Shown one piece after another: positions 27,329-35,194 of a stretch of DNA of 64,000 bases. A program made the position numbers and the translations under genes. Source of the DNA: Frigoriglobus tundricola (lineage in GTDB: Bacteria > Planctomycetota > Planctomycetia > Gemmatales > Gemmataceae); the NCBI RefSeq assembly GCF_013128195.2, contig NZ_CP053452.2:4712001-4776000 (forward strand). Direction: 5' to 3'. Within the stretch, counting starts at the first letter, position 1. Each line of letters opens with the position of its first letter. The notes beneath the pieces were generated by a model. That model saw nothing but the letters and a program-made list of their open reading frames with translations. It was not told the origin of the DNA and ran no database searches.

Positions 27329-29362
27329 ATGTCGAACTGGCTGACCCGCCGCACCGATCGCCGTCCCACGAACAAGGTCCGGCGCCCCGCACTGCGGCTC
27401 GAGGCGCTCGAGGCGCGGGAGGTGCCGGCGGTCGCGATCCAGATCAACTACTCGCTGGACAGCACCGGGTTCTTCACCAACAACCCGGCCGCCCAGGCGA
27501 TCCTGCAACAGGCGGCGAACGAGCTGGGCAACAGCCTCAACGAGAACCTGTCCGCCATCACCCCGTCCGGCAGCAACACCTGGAACGCAACGTTCTTCGA
27601 CCCGCGCACCGGGTCCGTCACGTCGGTGGCGAACCTGAACGTCGCCGCGAACACGCTCGTGGTGTTCGTCGGGGCGCGGGCGCTCAACAGCTCGGAGGCC
27701 GGGTACGGCGGCTACGGCGGGTACTCCAGCACCGGCACGGCGGCGTGGAACAGCACGATCCAGACGCGCGGCGCGACCGGGTTCGCGCCGTGGGGCGGGA
27801 GCGTCACGTTCGACACCACGCAGAACTGGTACTTCGGACAGTCCGCCTCCGTGCCCTCGAACCAGCTCGACTTCTACTCGGTCGCGGAACACGAACTGGG
27901 CCACATCCTCGGCATCGGCACGTCGCCCCAGTGGACGAACCTGTCCCAGGGCGGGTACTTCCTGGGCGCCAACGCCGAGGCCGTGTACGGGGGGCCGGTG
28001 CCCGTGACCGCCGACGACGGGCACTGGGCCAACAACCTGACCGTGAACGGCGCGCGGGGCGTGATGGACCCGTCCCTGCCCTACGGCACGCGGGTGAACT
28101 GGTCGGCGCTGGACGCCGCGGCGCTCCGGGACCTGGGCTGGAACTCGACCGCGGCCGCGTCGCCGCCCGTCAGCCCGCCCCCGCCCGCGCTGCCGCCCGC
28201 GACGGTCGCGCTCAGCGGGAGCGCGAACGGCACCGTGGCCCTGTTCTCCGTGGTCAACGGGGCCCTGTACCAGAACGGCCAGGCGTTCACCCCGTTCCCC
28301 GGCTACACCGGCGAGATCCGGATGACCGCCGGGGACTTCAACGGCGACGGGGTGACGGATTACGCGTTCACCAACGGGACCGGATCGCCCTCGGTGATCG
28401 AGATCGTGGACGGCCGCACCGGCGGGTTCCTGCTGCCCCCGACGGCCCCGTTCGGCGCGTACAGCGGCGGGCTGTACCTGGCGGCCGGCGACATCGACCA
28501 CAACGGCCAGGACCAGCTCATCGTCGCCGGCCAGAACGCCCCGCCGATCGTGCTGATCTACCAGGTGGCCAACGGCGGGCTCCAGCTCCAGATGAGTTTC
28601 ATCGCGTTCGACGCGCCGTGGTTCGGCGGCGGCATCCGGGTGGCCGCGGGCGACCTGAACGGCGACGGGTACGCCGACGTGGTGGTCAGCACCGCGTCCC
28701 AGGTCGGGGCCGTCGCCACGTACAGCGGGGCCGCACTGGCCCACGGGCAGGTGAGCGAACTGTTCCCGATGTTCTTCCTGGTGCCCGGGAGCCCCGTCGG
28801 GCTCAACGTCGCGGTCGGCAACCTGGAGAACAACGGCTACGACGATCTGGCGATCACGTTCGGGACCGGCGGTCCCGGCGTGGTGGCGATCTGGTCCGGT
28901 GCGGTTCTCACCCAGAACCCCACCACCTCGCCCATGAACCTGCCGCTCGCGGCCCTGTTCCTCGCCGTCCCGGGCAACCAGGGGGCGCGGCTGGCGACCG
29001 TTGACGTGAACGGCTCCGGCGTCGACCAACTGATCGTCACCAGCGCCGACCCGTCCAACTCGCTCGTCCGCCTGTACACCTTCGCCCAGGCCCAGGCCGG
29101 CGTCGGATCGGTCGCGTACCCGCTCGGCACCTCCACAATCAACGGCGTGTACGCCGCCGACCACGTGCAGCCGGCCAACTCGGACACCACACAGAACCCC
29201 GACGCGACCTCTCCGCCCCCGCCCAGCACCACGGCCAACACGAACACCACGTACACGGTGACCGCGGCGCCGCCGAATCACAAGTGCACGTGCCCGGCCT
29301 GCACCGCCCTCGCGAACATCGCCACCGGGGCCTCGCTGATTGCGTCCATCACGGTCAAGTGA
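27329..29362 (+). CDS. exported zinc metalloprotease-like protein with FG-GAP repeats
   Basis: 677 residues from the ATG at 27329. The N-terminus (MSNWLTRRTDRRP..RRPALRLEALEAREVPA) has the LEALExREVPA motif seen on many large exported planctomycete proteins. A protease domain has HELGHILGIGTSPQW (HExxH) and a Met-turn candidate RGVMDPSLPYGTR. The usual third His is replaced by Thr in HxxGxx(H), but a conserved-looking His in DDGHWANN could serve, as in leishmanolysin-type enzymes. Five FG-GAP/VCBS-like repeats follow (AGDFNGDGVTDYAF, AGDIDHNGQDQLIV, AGDLNGDGYADVVV, VGNLENNGYDDLAI, TVDVNGSGVDQLIV). The tail has a Cys pair (CTCPAC). Probably surface or extracellular. Confidence 0.85.
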   Translation: MSNWLTRRTDRRPTNKVRRPALRLEALEAREVPAVAIQINYSLDSTGFFTNNPAAQAILQQAANELGNSLNENLSAITPSGSNTWNATFFDPRTGSVTSVANLNVAANTLVVFVGARALNSSEAGYGGYGGYSSTGTAAWNSTIQTRGATGFAPWGGSVTFDTTQNWYFGQSASVPSNQLDFYSVAEHELGHILGIGTSPQWTNLSQGGYFLGANAEAVYGGPVPVTADDGHWANNLTVNGARGVMDPSLPYGTRVNWSALDAAALRDLGWNSTAAASPPVSPPPPALPPATVALSGSANGTVALFSVVNGALYQNGQAFTPFPGYTGEIRMTAGDFNGDGVTDYAFTNGTGSPSVIEIVDGRTGGFLLPPTAPFGAYSGGLYLAAGDIDHNGQDQLIVAGQNAPPIVLIYQVANGGLQLQMSFIAFDAPWFGGGIRVAAGDLNGDGYADVVVSTASQVGAVATYSGAALAHGQVSELFPMFFLVPGSPVGLNVAVGNLENNGYDDLAITFGTGGPGVVAIWSGAVLTQNPTTSPMNLPLAALFLAVPGNQGARLATVDVNGSGVDQLIVTSADPSNSLVRLYTFAQAQAGVGSVAYPLGTSTINGVYAADHVQPANSDTTQNPDATSPPPPSTTANTNTTYTVTAAPPNHKCTCPACTALANIATGASLIASITVK

Positions 29363-29416
29363 GCCGCGTTCGAACGTGAGCCGGAGCCGGGTGTAACATT
29401 CCCGGTGGAATACCAG

Positions 29417-29500
29417 AAAGTCGGTCACTCGCTCCGCGAGTGGCACCTGCCACGGACTTCCAATGGGTGGGCGCCACTCGCGGAGCGAGTGGCCGACTTT
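29417..29500. repeat. 28-bp inverted repeat, family B
   Basis: Arms 29417-29444 and 29473-29500 match with one mismatch and contain CACTCGCTCCGCGAGTG. Same family as 11809-11903. It is 55 bp after the protease stop and may end that transcript. Confidence 0.88.
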
Positions 29501-29707
29501 ACCAACCGCTCGGCCCGGACCACCCAATCTGTAACACAACTGCGACCATCGGCTTAGCCGACCGGTGCGATTACTCATTCTGAAGCGGGCCAACCCCGCT
29601 CTCCAAATGCGACTCGCCCGCTCCCCCGCCGGTCGCGGCCCGATCGCGCAAGGAACCTTTGGGGTAGTGTATCTTCGGTTTGGCACGAACCGCCCGCGGC
29701 GGTCGCT

Positions 29708-30982
29708 TCACACCGCCGCGTGCGGAAACCGCGCCTGGAGCCGCGCCCGCCACTTCGCGGTCAGCCGGTACGACGTGAACACTCCGCCGCGCACGCTCCG
29801 CAGCCCCGGCGCGGCCAGGAACGCTTCGGCCGCGCCGTCGGTCATCTCTCCGCTCCCGACCCCCAGCCATTCCAGGCCGGTCAAATGTTCGCTCGCGAAC
29901 ACCGCGATCAGCCCCGCCTCTCCGAGAGCGGATAGCAGAGCCAGCCGCCGGAGCGCTTTCGCCCGCGGCGAACCGAACAGCGTGCGGAGCGGCCGTTCGC
30001 CCTCGTGGCGGGCGGAGTACCCTTCGAGTGTGAACGCCCGCAACCGGTCGAACACGGGCGAACCGGCCAGCACCCGCGCCCCGTTCGCGTTGAGCCCGGT
30101 GACGGTGACCGATTCGACCGGGGCGGCGTCCCACACCTTCTCCGCGGCGCGAACGAGCGTCGTCGCACTGGCCACGGACGCGACCGGGAACCCGCGCCAG
30201 AACCCGGTCCAGCGCACCCCGCGGACCGCGGGCAACTCGGCCAGCCACCGCTCCCCCAACTGACTCTGGAGCTGGAACTCGCGCTGCCGGTCCGGGTCCG
30301 CGGGCGGCACCGGTTCGCGGCGCCCGCGCTCGGCCAGCCGGCACTGAACCCGGACGAACTCGGCCCGCGCCGGGTCGTCGTGTTCCTCCAGCCAGTCGGC
30401 GTACATGAGCCGGGGCGTGTCCTCGTCCGGGTTGTCCTGGACCGCGCGGAGGAGCTGTTTCTGGTCGGCCGCCGCGGCGACCGCCGCCCAGCGCGGCCGT
30501 TCCTTTCCGGCCTCGGCCTGGTAGCGGAACACGCGCACGTGGGTCGGATCGGCCAGAACCAGTGCCTTGCCGTCGGGGCCGAAGGCGGCCACCGCCCACG
30601 GCTCGGACGCCGCCCCCACGCCTTCGATCGTCTGTTGGACCCGGCCCGCCGCGTCGAGTACGTGAGCCGCGTCGGTATCGGGGTCGAGCGCGACGCGGTC
30701 GCCGCCGGGGTGCCGGGTGAACGCGCGCGGGTCGTTGGCCGGCGCGCACGCGCCGAGCATCCGGTACGCCGCCCCGTTCCAGGTCAGCACGCCGGTCGCG
30801 GCGTCGAAGAGGGATTCGGCCTGATCGGGTCGGGCCAGTTCGTTGACGAACGCGGAGCGGAAGTACCAGAGCGAGAACAGCCCCCGGTCGGTCCAGACGA
30901 GTACCTGCCCGTTCGGGTACGGCACCGACACGCCGCGCACGCGGCCCTTGATCTCGCCAAAGGTGTCGAACGGCTGCCACAC
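29708..30982 (-). CDS. TIGR02996 repeat-companion domain protein
   Basis: 424 residues. The N-terminal 170 residues look like partial propeller blades (PNGQVLVWTDRGLFSLWYF, FGPDGKALVLADPTHVRVF). The centre has the TIGR02996 hallmark LLRAVQDNPDEDTPRLMYADWLEEHDDPARAEFVRVQC, a planctomycete domain that often precedes leucine-rich repeats. The C-terminal half (VTVTGLNANGARVLAG ... LRRLALLSALGEAGL ... LTGLEWLGVGSGEMTDGAAEAFL) reads as degenerate LRR-like repeats. Cytosolic, protein-protein contacts likely; no enzymatic role. The downstream intergenic repeat separates it from the preceding plus-strand gene. Confidence 0.8.
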   Translation of the reverse strand: MWQPFDTFGEIKGRVRGVSVPYPNGQVLVWTDRGLFSLWYFRSAFVNELARPDQAESLFDAATGVLTWNGAAYRMLGACAPANDPRAFTRHPGGDRVALDPDTDAAHVLDAAGRVQQTIEGVGAASEPWAVAAFGPDGKALVLADPTHVRVFRYQAEAGKERPRWAAVAAAADQKQLLRAVQDNPDEDTPRLMYADWLEEHDDPARAEFVRVQCRLAERGRREPVPPADPDRQREFQLQSQLGERWLAELPAVRGVRWTGFWRGFPVASVASATTLVRAAEKVWDAAPVESVTVTGLNANGARVLAGSPVFDRLRAFTLEGYSARHEGERPLRTLFGSPRAKALRRLALLSALGEAGLIAVFASEHLTGLEWLGVGSGEMTDGAAEAFLAAPGLRSVRGGVFTSYRLTAKWRARLQARFPHAAV

Positions 30983-31062
30983 GGTAACGCCCCCGAAAAA
31001 TCTCCGTTAGCTTACCGGAATTCATGAGAAGCCGGGGGCGGTCGTGCTCGGGGAACGGCCAA

Positions 31063-31149
31063 CGTGCGCGGCGCACGGTCATGGACTGGTTTGAGGGCGG
31101 CAATGGGCGACGAGCGACCATCGTGCGCGATGCACGGTCACGGACTGGT
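31063..31149. repeat. 59-bp spaced direct repeat
   Basis: CGTGCGCGGCGCACGGTCA.GGACTGGT (to 31090) and CGTGCGCGATGCACGGTCA.GGACTGGT (to 31149) repeat with a 59-bp period and few differences. No gene overlaps; the inner CGTGCGC.GCACG is itself palindromic. Confidence 0.6.
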
Positions 31150-31313
31150 ACGATGGGAAATTTGTGAGACCCCTTGGGCGCAGGATGCGGGACGAAAGAA
31201 AATGGTAGGCGACTCGTTCCTGATCCCGGTTGAAGCGGACGAATTCGACAGGAGCGAGTGGAGCATTTCGCTTGAAAGTGTGAGCACTCGATAAGGCCGG
31301 AACGCACACGCGG

Positions 31314-31430
31314 TGTTTAGCGATGCAAATAAAAGAAGCGAGCCGTTAGGGACCACCCCTAACGGCTCGCTCCGCCCAAGCCTCCGACGGTATCCCGCTG
31401 ACACCGTCGGGGTTGCCATGCCGCTAAACA
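31314..31430. mobile_element. MITE-like 117-bp element with 9-bp terminal inverted repeats
   Basis: It is bounded by TGTTTAGCG (31314-31322) and CGCTAAACA (31422-31430). Inside are two hairpins: AGCGAGCCGTTAGGG/CCCTAACGGCTCGCT (31337-31371, perfect 15 bp) and CCGACGGT...ACCGTCGG (31384-31410). There is no coding capacity. The structure fits a non-autonomous transposable element or a long regulatory RNA hairpin; it lies 26 bp beyond the convergent end of the 31457-31948 gene. Confidence 0.6.
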
Positions 31431-31456
31431 ATAATGCACGGGGCGTGCCAAATCCG

Positions 31457-31948
31457 TTACCCCGCGCCGCCAGAGCTTCGGGTCGCGTTCCACCAGTCGC
31501 GTACGTGCCGGGCGAGTGTGGCGGTATCGGACGCGACGGGGACCTCCGGCCGTGCGAGTTTCAACTGAACCTCCACGTCGAGCCGCCGCGCGTAATCGGG
31601 GTGGCTGCCGACGAACAGTGGTTGCTCGCGGACGAGTGCCCGCCCGCCGAGTTCGTACAGTGCGATCGGGCAGAGCGTTTCGGGCGGGAACCAGAACAGT
31701 ACGGCGGTGGCCCGGCGCAGGTGGCGGTACTCCCATTCGATCTGGGTGCGGGCCGCGGTCGGGTCGTCCATCGGGAAGTTCCGCCGCCGCGGGTTCAAGA
31801 GGACGAGCGGCAGGTCGGACAGGCGCGCGACCACGTCGGCCTGCCAGTCGAACGTCCCGCTGATGCCACCAGCGAGAAACAGGCTCGGCACGGGGCCGTC
31901 GTACTCCGCGAGCGCTTCGATGTAGGTCGCTGGGGGTGCGGTGGGCAT
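31457..31948 (-). CDS. nucleoside 2-deoxyribosyltransferase-like protein
   Basis: 163 residues from the ATG at 31948. The core SLFLAGGISGTFDWQADVV, LLNPRRRNFPMDDPTAARTQIEWEYRHL, ATAVLFWFPPETLCPIALYELG is the nucleoside-deoxyribosyltransferase-like fold (Nuc_deoxyrib_tr2): LAGGI binds the sugar, the WE/YELG region supplies the catalytic acid. True enzymes exchange bases on deoxynucleosides; proteins of this sub-family are often associated with phage or defence functions and their substrates are unknown. Cytosolic. No partner gene is adjacent. The ATG at 31948 is the only sensible start. Confidence 0.75.
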   Translation of the reverse strand: MPTAPPATYIEALAEYDGPVPSLFLAGGISGTFDWQADVVARLSDLPLVLLNPRRRNFPMDDPTAARTQIEWEYRHLRRATAVLFWFPPETLCPIALYELGGRALVREQPLFVGSHPDYARRLDVEVQLKLARPEVPVASDTATLARHVRDWWNATRSSGGAG

Positions 31949-32122
31949 GAACGAAGCGCTCCGAGTTGGTCGCTGAGGTCCCTTCCATATTAATCGCAAT
32001 CGTTTGAGACGCGGCGCACACAACGGCCAATGGCGCCGCCGTTCGGGGGTCACCAGCGGATCGGGTCGTGACGCTCGGCGCGTAGCGCGTTAGGATGCCC
32101 ACTCCTCCAGGGCGATGCGCAC

Positions 32123-33409
32123 ATGCCTTCTGACCCCACCGTCATCGAGTTCGACGTCCGCACCGACGAAATGCTCGTCAACATGGGTCCGCAGCACCCC
32201 AGCACGCACGGCGTGCTGCGGCTCGTGCTCCGCACCGACGGCGAGGTCATCTTCGAGGTGACGCCGCACCTCGGCTACCTGCACCGGTGCGCCGAGAAGA
32301 TCGGTGAGAACGTCACGCCGATCCAGTTCATCCCGTACACGGACCGGATGGACTACCTCGCCGGCATGAACATGAACCTCGGCTACTCGCTCGCCGTCGA
32401 GAAGCTGTGCGGGCTGAAGGTGCCCGAAAAGGCCCAGGTCATCCGCGTGCTGATCTGCGAGCTGAACCGGATCGCGTCGCACCTCGTCGGCATGGGGGCC
32501 TACGGGCTCGACCTCGGCTCGTTCAGCCCGTTCCTCTACGCGTTCCGCGAGCGCGAACACATCCTCGACCTCTTCGAGGACGTGTGCGGGGCACGGCTGA
32601 CGTACAGCTACCTCACGATCGGCGGGGCGCACGACGACCTGCCGGCCGGTTTCACGGACCGCGTGCGGAAGTTCCTCGCGTACTTCAAGCCGCGCATCCC
32701 GGAGTACCACGCGCTGCTCACGGACAACCACATCTTCGTGAAGCGCACCGCCGGGATCGGCGTGCTGTCGAAGCAGATGGCCCTCGACTACGGGTGCACC
32801 GGTCCGATGCTCCGCGGGTCGCTCGACCGCACGAAGGGCGACCCGGACTGGGACCTGCGCAAAACCGAACCGTACTCGGGCTACGAGCAGTACGCCTTCG
32901 ACGTCCCGCTGCCGCCCTACGACCGCGCGCCGCACGGGGCCGCCATCGGTGACTGCTGGCACCGGTTCTACGTGCGGATGCTGGAGGTGGTGGAAGCGAT
33001 TAAGATCGTCGAGCAGGCGGCGGCGAAGTACGACGCGATCCACGCCGAAGGCGAGCGCGCGCGAGCCGAGTTCGCGGCCCGCAAGCCGACGCTTTCGGCC
33101 GACGACCTGAAGAAGGCCGAGAGCGAATGGGCGACGCTCTTGAAGACGAAGTACGCCCACCGTGTCGAGCCGCCGCGCCAGCTCACGCCGGGCGAGTGCT
33201 ACGTCGAAACGGAGTGCCCGCGCGGACAGATGGGGTTCCACGTCGTCGGTCGGCCGTCGAAGGAGAACGTGCCGCTCCGCGTGCGGGCGCGGTCGAGCTG
33301 CTTCGCGAACCTGAGCGTGACCGGCGAGTTGTGCAAGGGGTGCCTGATCGCCGACATCCCGGCCATCGTGGGGAGCATTGACGTGGTGATGGGGGAGATT
33401 GACAGGTAG
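32123..33409 (+). CDS. nuoD: NADH-quinone oxidoreductase subunit D
   Basis: 428 residues with the 49-kDa/NuoD hallmarks: MGPQHPSTHGVLRLVL, HLGYLHRCAEKIGENV, YTDRMDYLAGMNMNLGYSLAVEKL, NRIASHLVGMGAYGLDLG and RGSLDRTKGDPDWDLRK. It forms part of the hydrophilic arm next to the quinone site of complex I. Near the C-terminus an extra, charged insert of roughly 45 residues (AIHAEGERARAEFAARKPTL...) precedes YVETECPRGQMGFHVVG. The gene is alone here: no nuoB, C, E or others are in the window, which is unusual because nuo genes normally form an operon. A separate scattered cluster or a supernumerary copy are both possible. Confidence 0.95.
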   Translation: MPSDPTVIEFDVRTDEMLVNMGPQHPSTHGVLRLVLRTDGEVIFEVTPHLGYLHRCAEKIGENVTPIQFIPYTDRMDYLAGMNMNLGYSLAVEKLCGLKVPEKAQVIRVLICELNRIASHLVGMGAYGLDLGSFSPFLYAFREREHILDLFEDVCGARLTYSYLTIGGAHDDLPAGFTDRVRKFLAYFKPRIPEYHALLTDNHIFVKRTAGIGVLSKQMALDYGCTGPMLRGSLDRTKGDPDWDLRKTEPYSGYEQYAFDVPLPPYDRAPHGAAIGDCWHRFYVRMLEVVEAIKIVEQAAAKYDAIHAEGERARAEFAARKPTLSADDLKKAESEWATLLKTKYAHRVEPPRQLTPGECYVETECPRGQMGFHVVGRPSKENVPLRVRARSSCFANLSVTGELCKGCLIADIPAIVGSIDVVMGEIDR

Positions 33410-33419
33410 GGAGTGTGCA

Positions 33420-33923
33420 TTAATCTGCGGCCGATTGTTTAATGACACTGATGGGGAGAAACAACTTGCTCGGCTGTTCTGGAAAGCAAGTAAAGCCGAA
33501 GTGTTCGTAGAATCGAGCGGCCTCGTCGTCGATTGCATCGACTGTAACCGAGTGAATCCCAATCTGGTCGGCCAACAGCAAGCACCGCTCGAAACAATCC
33601 AGCAACAAGCGACCGCCCAACCCTTGCCCGCGTCCCGAAAGATCAACCGCAAGCCGCGCCAGCAGAACGGCCGGAATCGGATGTTCCGGCAACTTCTTTG
33701 TGTTGGCTGCTGGGAGAGAATCAAACTCGATCGCACTGCTCGCCAGCGTGTAGTAGCCGAGGACTTTCACATCACCGGGGCGCACAAGCACATACGTTCG
33801 AGCCAAATTCCGTTTTTCGTATTGTGACACAAACCGCGCAAGAAAATCGTTGAGTGGCGGCTTCCCACAGTCGAAACCATCTCTCTGGTGCTGCCTACTC
33901 AGGCGTTCGATTGTCGTTGTCAT
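33420..33923 (-). CDS. GNAT-family toxin-like N-acetyltransferase (TacT/AtaT group)
   Basis: 167 residues. It starts IERLSRQHQRDGFDCGKPPLNDFL, the FxCGxxxLNxFL motif typical of tRNA-acetylating GNAT toxins. It then has YVLVRPGDVKVLGYYTLASSAI, the acetyl-CoA loop LAVDLSGRGQGLGGRLLLD, and the catalytic Tyr in EAARFYEHFGF. Family enzymes (TacT, AtaT, ItaT) acetylate the amino group of aminoacyl-tRNAs and stop translation; the antitoxin binds and represses. Usually an RHH/DUF1778 antitoxin precedes the toxin in an operon; here none does. The next gene is divergent (34126) and carries a TacA-like tail. GCAGGAAAA precedes the start. Confidence 0.85.
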   Translation of the reverse strand: MTTTIERLSRQHQRDGFDCGKPPLNDFLARFVSQYEKRNLARTYVLVRPGDVKVLGYYTLASSAIEFDSLPAANTKKLPEHPIPAVLLARLAVDLSGRGQGLGGRLLLDCFERCLLLADQIGIHSVTVDAIDDEAARFYEHFGFTCFPEQPSKLFLPISVIKQSAAD

Positions 33924-34040
33924 CGTATTTTCCTGCGGCTATAGTCACCTCCCAAATGTACACAGATCATCGCGGCGGGAAAACCCCACTTTCCCCAATT
34001 TAGCAAAGTGGGCTGTTGCTCAATCTGGACATCGTCTAGG

Positions 34041-34100
34041 ATTGCGGAAGATTGCGGAAGATTGCGGAAGATTGCGGAAGATTGCGGAAGATTGCAGAGG
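34041..34100. promoter_or_regulatory. array of five perfect and one degenerate 10-bp direct repeats
   Basis: The unit ATTGCGGAAG repeats exactly at 34041, 34051, 34061, 34071 and 34081, and ATTGCAGAGG follows at 34091. A 10-bp period puts each unit on the same face of the helix. It lies in the divergent intergenic region between toxin and putative antitoxin (33924-34125), 26 bp before the antitoxin start. It fits cooperative operator sites, or a length-variable tract that sets promoter spacing. Confidence 0.75.
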
Positions 34101-34125
34101 AAGATGCCTAAAACGGAGCGATCCA

Positions 34126-34437
34126 ATGGGAAACGAACAGATGCTAACAACTGTCCCCGAGGTGCGAGTCACCGATAACAAGGCGCGCCTGACGCTCCCG
34201 AAGGGCTTTGCCAACTCAACTGTCCTTGTCGAAGTCGTGAGTGACGTGGAAATCATCGTGCGTAAGGCAAAGGTCGTTCCGCTCTCGGAAGACGAAGAAC
34301 TCCCGCCGCTGCCGCACGTTCAACCGCTCAGCGACGCGGATCGCGACCTGTTCCTTGCGGTGCTCGACAACCCACCCCCACCGAATGCGGCACTGCGCAA
34401 GCTCATGTCGAAAAAGCAGGCCAAGCCCGCGACGTAA
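34126..34437 (+). CDS. putative antitoxin: SpoVT/AbrB-like N-terminus with TacA-like C-terminal tail
   Basis: 103 residues from the ATG at 34126 (CGGAG nine bases upstream). Residues about 12-45 (VRVTDNKARLTLPKGFANS, VLVEVVSDVEIIVRKAKV) read like a short SpoVT/AbrB swapped-hairpin DNA-binding domain. The C-terminus LSDADRDLFLAVLDNPPPPN and ALRKLM closely follow the neutralising tail of DUF1778 antitoxins (FxxxLDxPPxPxxALRKLL), which wraps the GNAT toxin. An acidic linker (SEDEELPPLPHV) joins the two. It is divergent from the toxin gene rather than upstream in the same operon. The assignment is inferred from motif comparison by eye. Confidence 0.65.
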   Translation: MGNEQMLTTVPEVRVTDNKARLTLPKGFANSTVLVEVVSDVEIIVRKAKVVPLSEDEELPPLPHVQPLSDADRDLFLAVLDNPPPPNAALRKLMSKKQAKPAT

Positions 34438-34502
34438 CAACCGCCGCAGGTTCGTCCTCGTCGGATAGGTTGAACCGCAACTCAACCTCCTCGGGGATCA
34501 CC

Positions 34503-35114
34503 ATGAACAGGCTTCTGACGCTACTGACGGTCGGGGCAATCGCGGGCTCTGCGGTCGCGGACGTGCCGCCCCCGCCCCCGCCGAAGGGCAAGAAGTACGT
34601 GTCGGTGAGCAACGAGGTGGTGCTCGGCAAGGACGTGACCGGGTACGTGTTTGTACAGCGGGTGAGTACCGGCCCCGGTGCGCCGCGGTTCACTTATGAG
34701 AAGCTGGAACTGACCACGGAGAAAGCGGTCGCAATGGCGGTGGGCGGTCGGCGCACCTTTGTGACGCTGATTGCCGTGCCCCAAGACGCGGCTAAAGAGT
34801 TCAAAACGGACGCCGAGCTGTTCGCCGCACTCGGGGCGAAGAAGGTGAAAGGCGATCGCTCTCTCGAATTCGCCGGCACGGCCACGGTGCCCGACACGGT
34901 GAAGGCTGAGTCGGTCAAGTGGACGTACACGATCACCGCCATTGACCCCAAGGACGGCATCAAAACGAAAGTCGAAGGCGAAGGGGCGGAGAAACCGGGG
35001 AAGAAAGAGAAGCCGCCGACACCGGGCGTGTCGTGGATGGCCGGCGGCGCCGCGGCTCTTGCGGCGCTGCTCGGCGGATTCTGGCTCGCCGGTCGCGCGC
35101 GCCGGAAAGCGTGA
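34503..35114 (+). CDS. secreted protein with C-terminal membrane anchor
   Basis: 203 residues from the ATG at 34503. Signal peptide MNRLLTLLTVGAIAGSAVADV followed by a Pro-run (PPPPPPKG), a beta-rich central part (YVSVSNEVVLGKDVTGYVF, YEKLELTTEKAVAMAVGGRR, ITAIDPKDGIKTKVEGEG), a Lys/Pro-rich spacer and a C-terminal hydrophobic helix (WMAGGAAALAALLGGFWLAG) ending in RARRKA. The tripartite end (spacer, helix, basic residues) is typical of surface-anchoring or sorting tails. It follows the antitoxin by 65 bp on the same strand and may share its transcript, but nothing links their functions. Confidence 0.78.
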   Translation: MNRLLTLLTVGAIAGSAVADVPPPPPPKGKKYVSVSNEVVLGKDVTGYVFVQRVSTGPGAPRFTYEKLELTTEKAVAMAVGGRRTFVTLIAVPQDAAKEFKTDAELFAALGAKKVKGDRSLEFAGTATVPDTVKAESVKWTYTITAIDPKDGIKTKVEGEGAEKPGKKEKPPTPGVSWMAGGAAALAALLGGFWLAGRARRKA

Positions 35115-35138
35115 CCTCCGGCTGATGTCGGGACCGTC

Positions 35139-35184
35139 TTCGGCCCTTCGATCTCGCCGAGGCGGGCGAGATCGAAGGGCCGAA
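35139..35184. terminator. 20-bp perfect hairpin between convergent genes
   Basis: TTCGGCCCTTCGATCTCGCC (35139-35158) and its exact complement (35165-35184) with a 6-nt loop. It lies between stops 35114 (+) and 35195 (-), so it can end both transcripts. Confidence 0.82.
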
Positions 35185-35194
35185 CGAGCCGGGA

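Noticed and set aside
34041-34100. Tandem repeats considered as a CRISPR array
   Set aside because: The units are 10 bp and contiguous with no spacers, so this is a short tandem repeat, not a CRISPR.
33850-34125. In-frame upstream extension of the putative antitoxin through the 10-bp repeats (KIAEDCGRLR units)
   Set aside because: The repeat-encoded peptide is an accident of the 30-bp (3x10) period; the ATG at 34126 has a good binding site and starts the folded protein.
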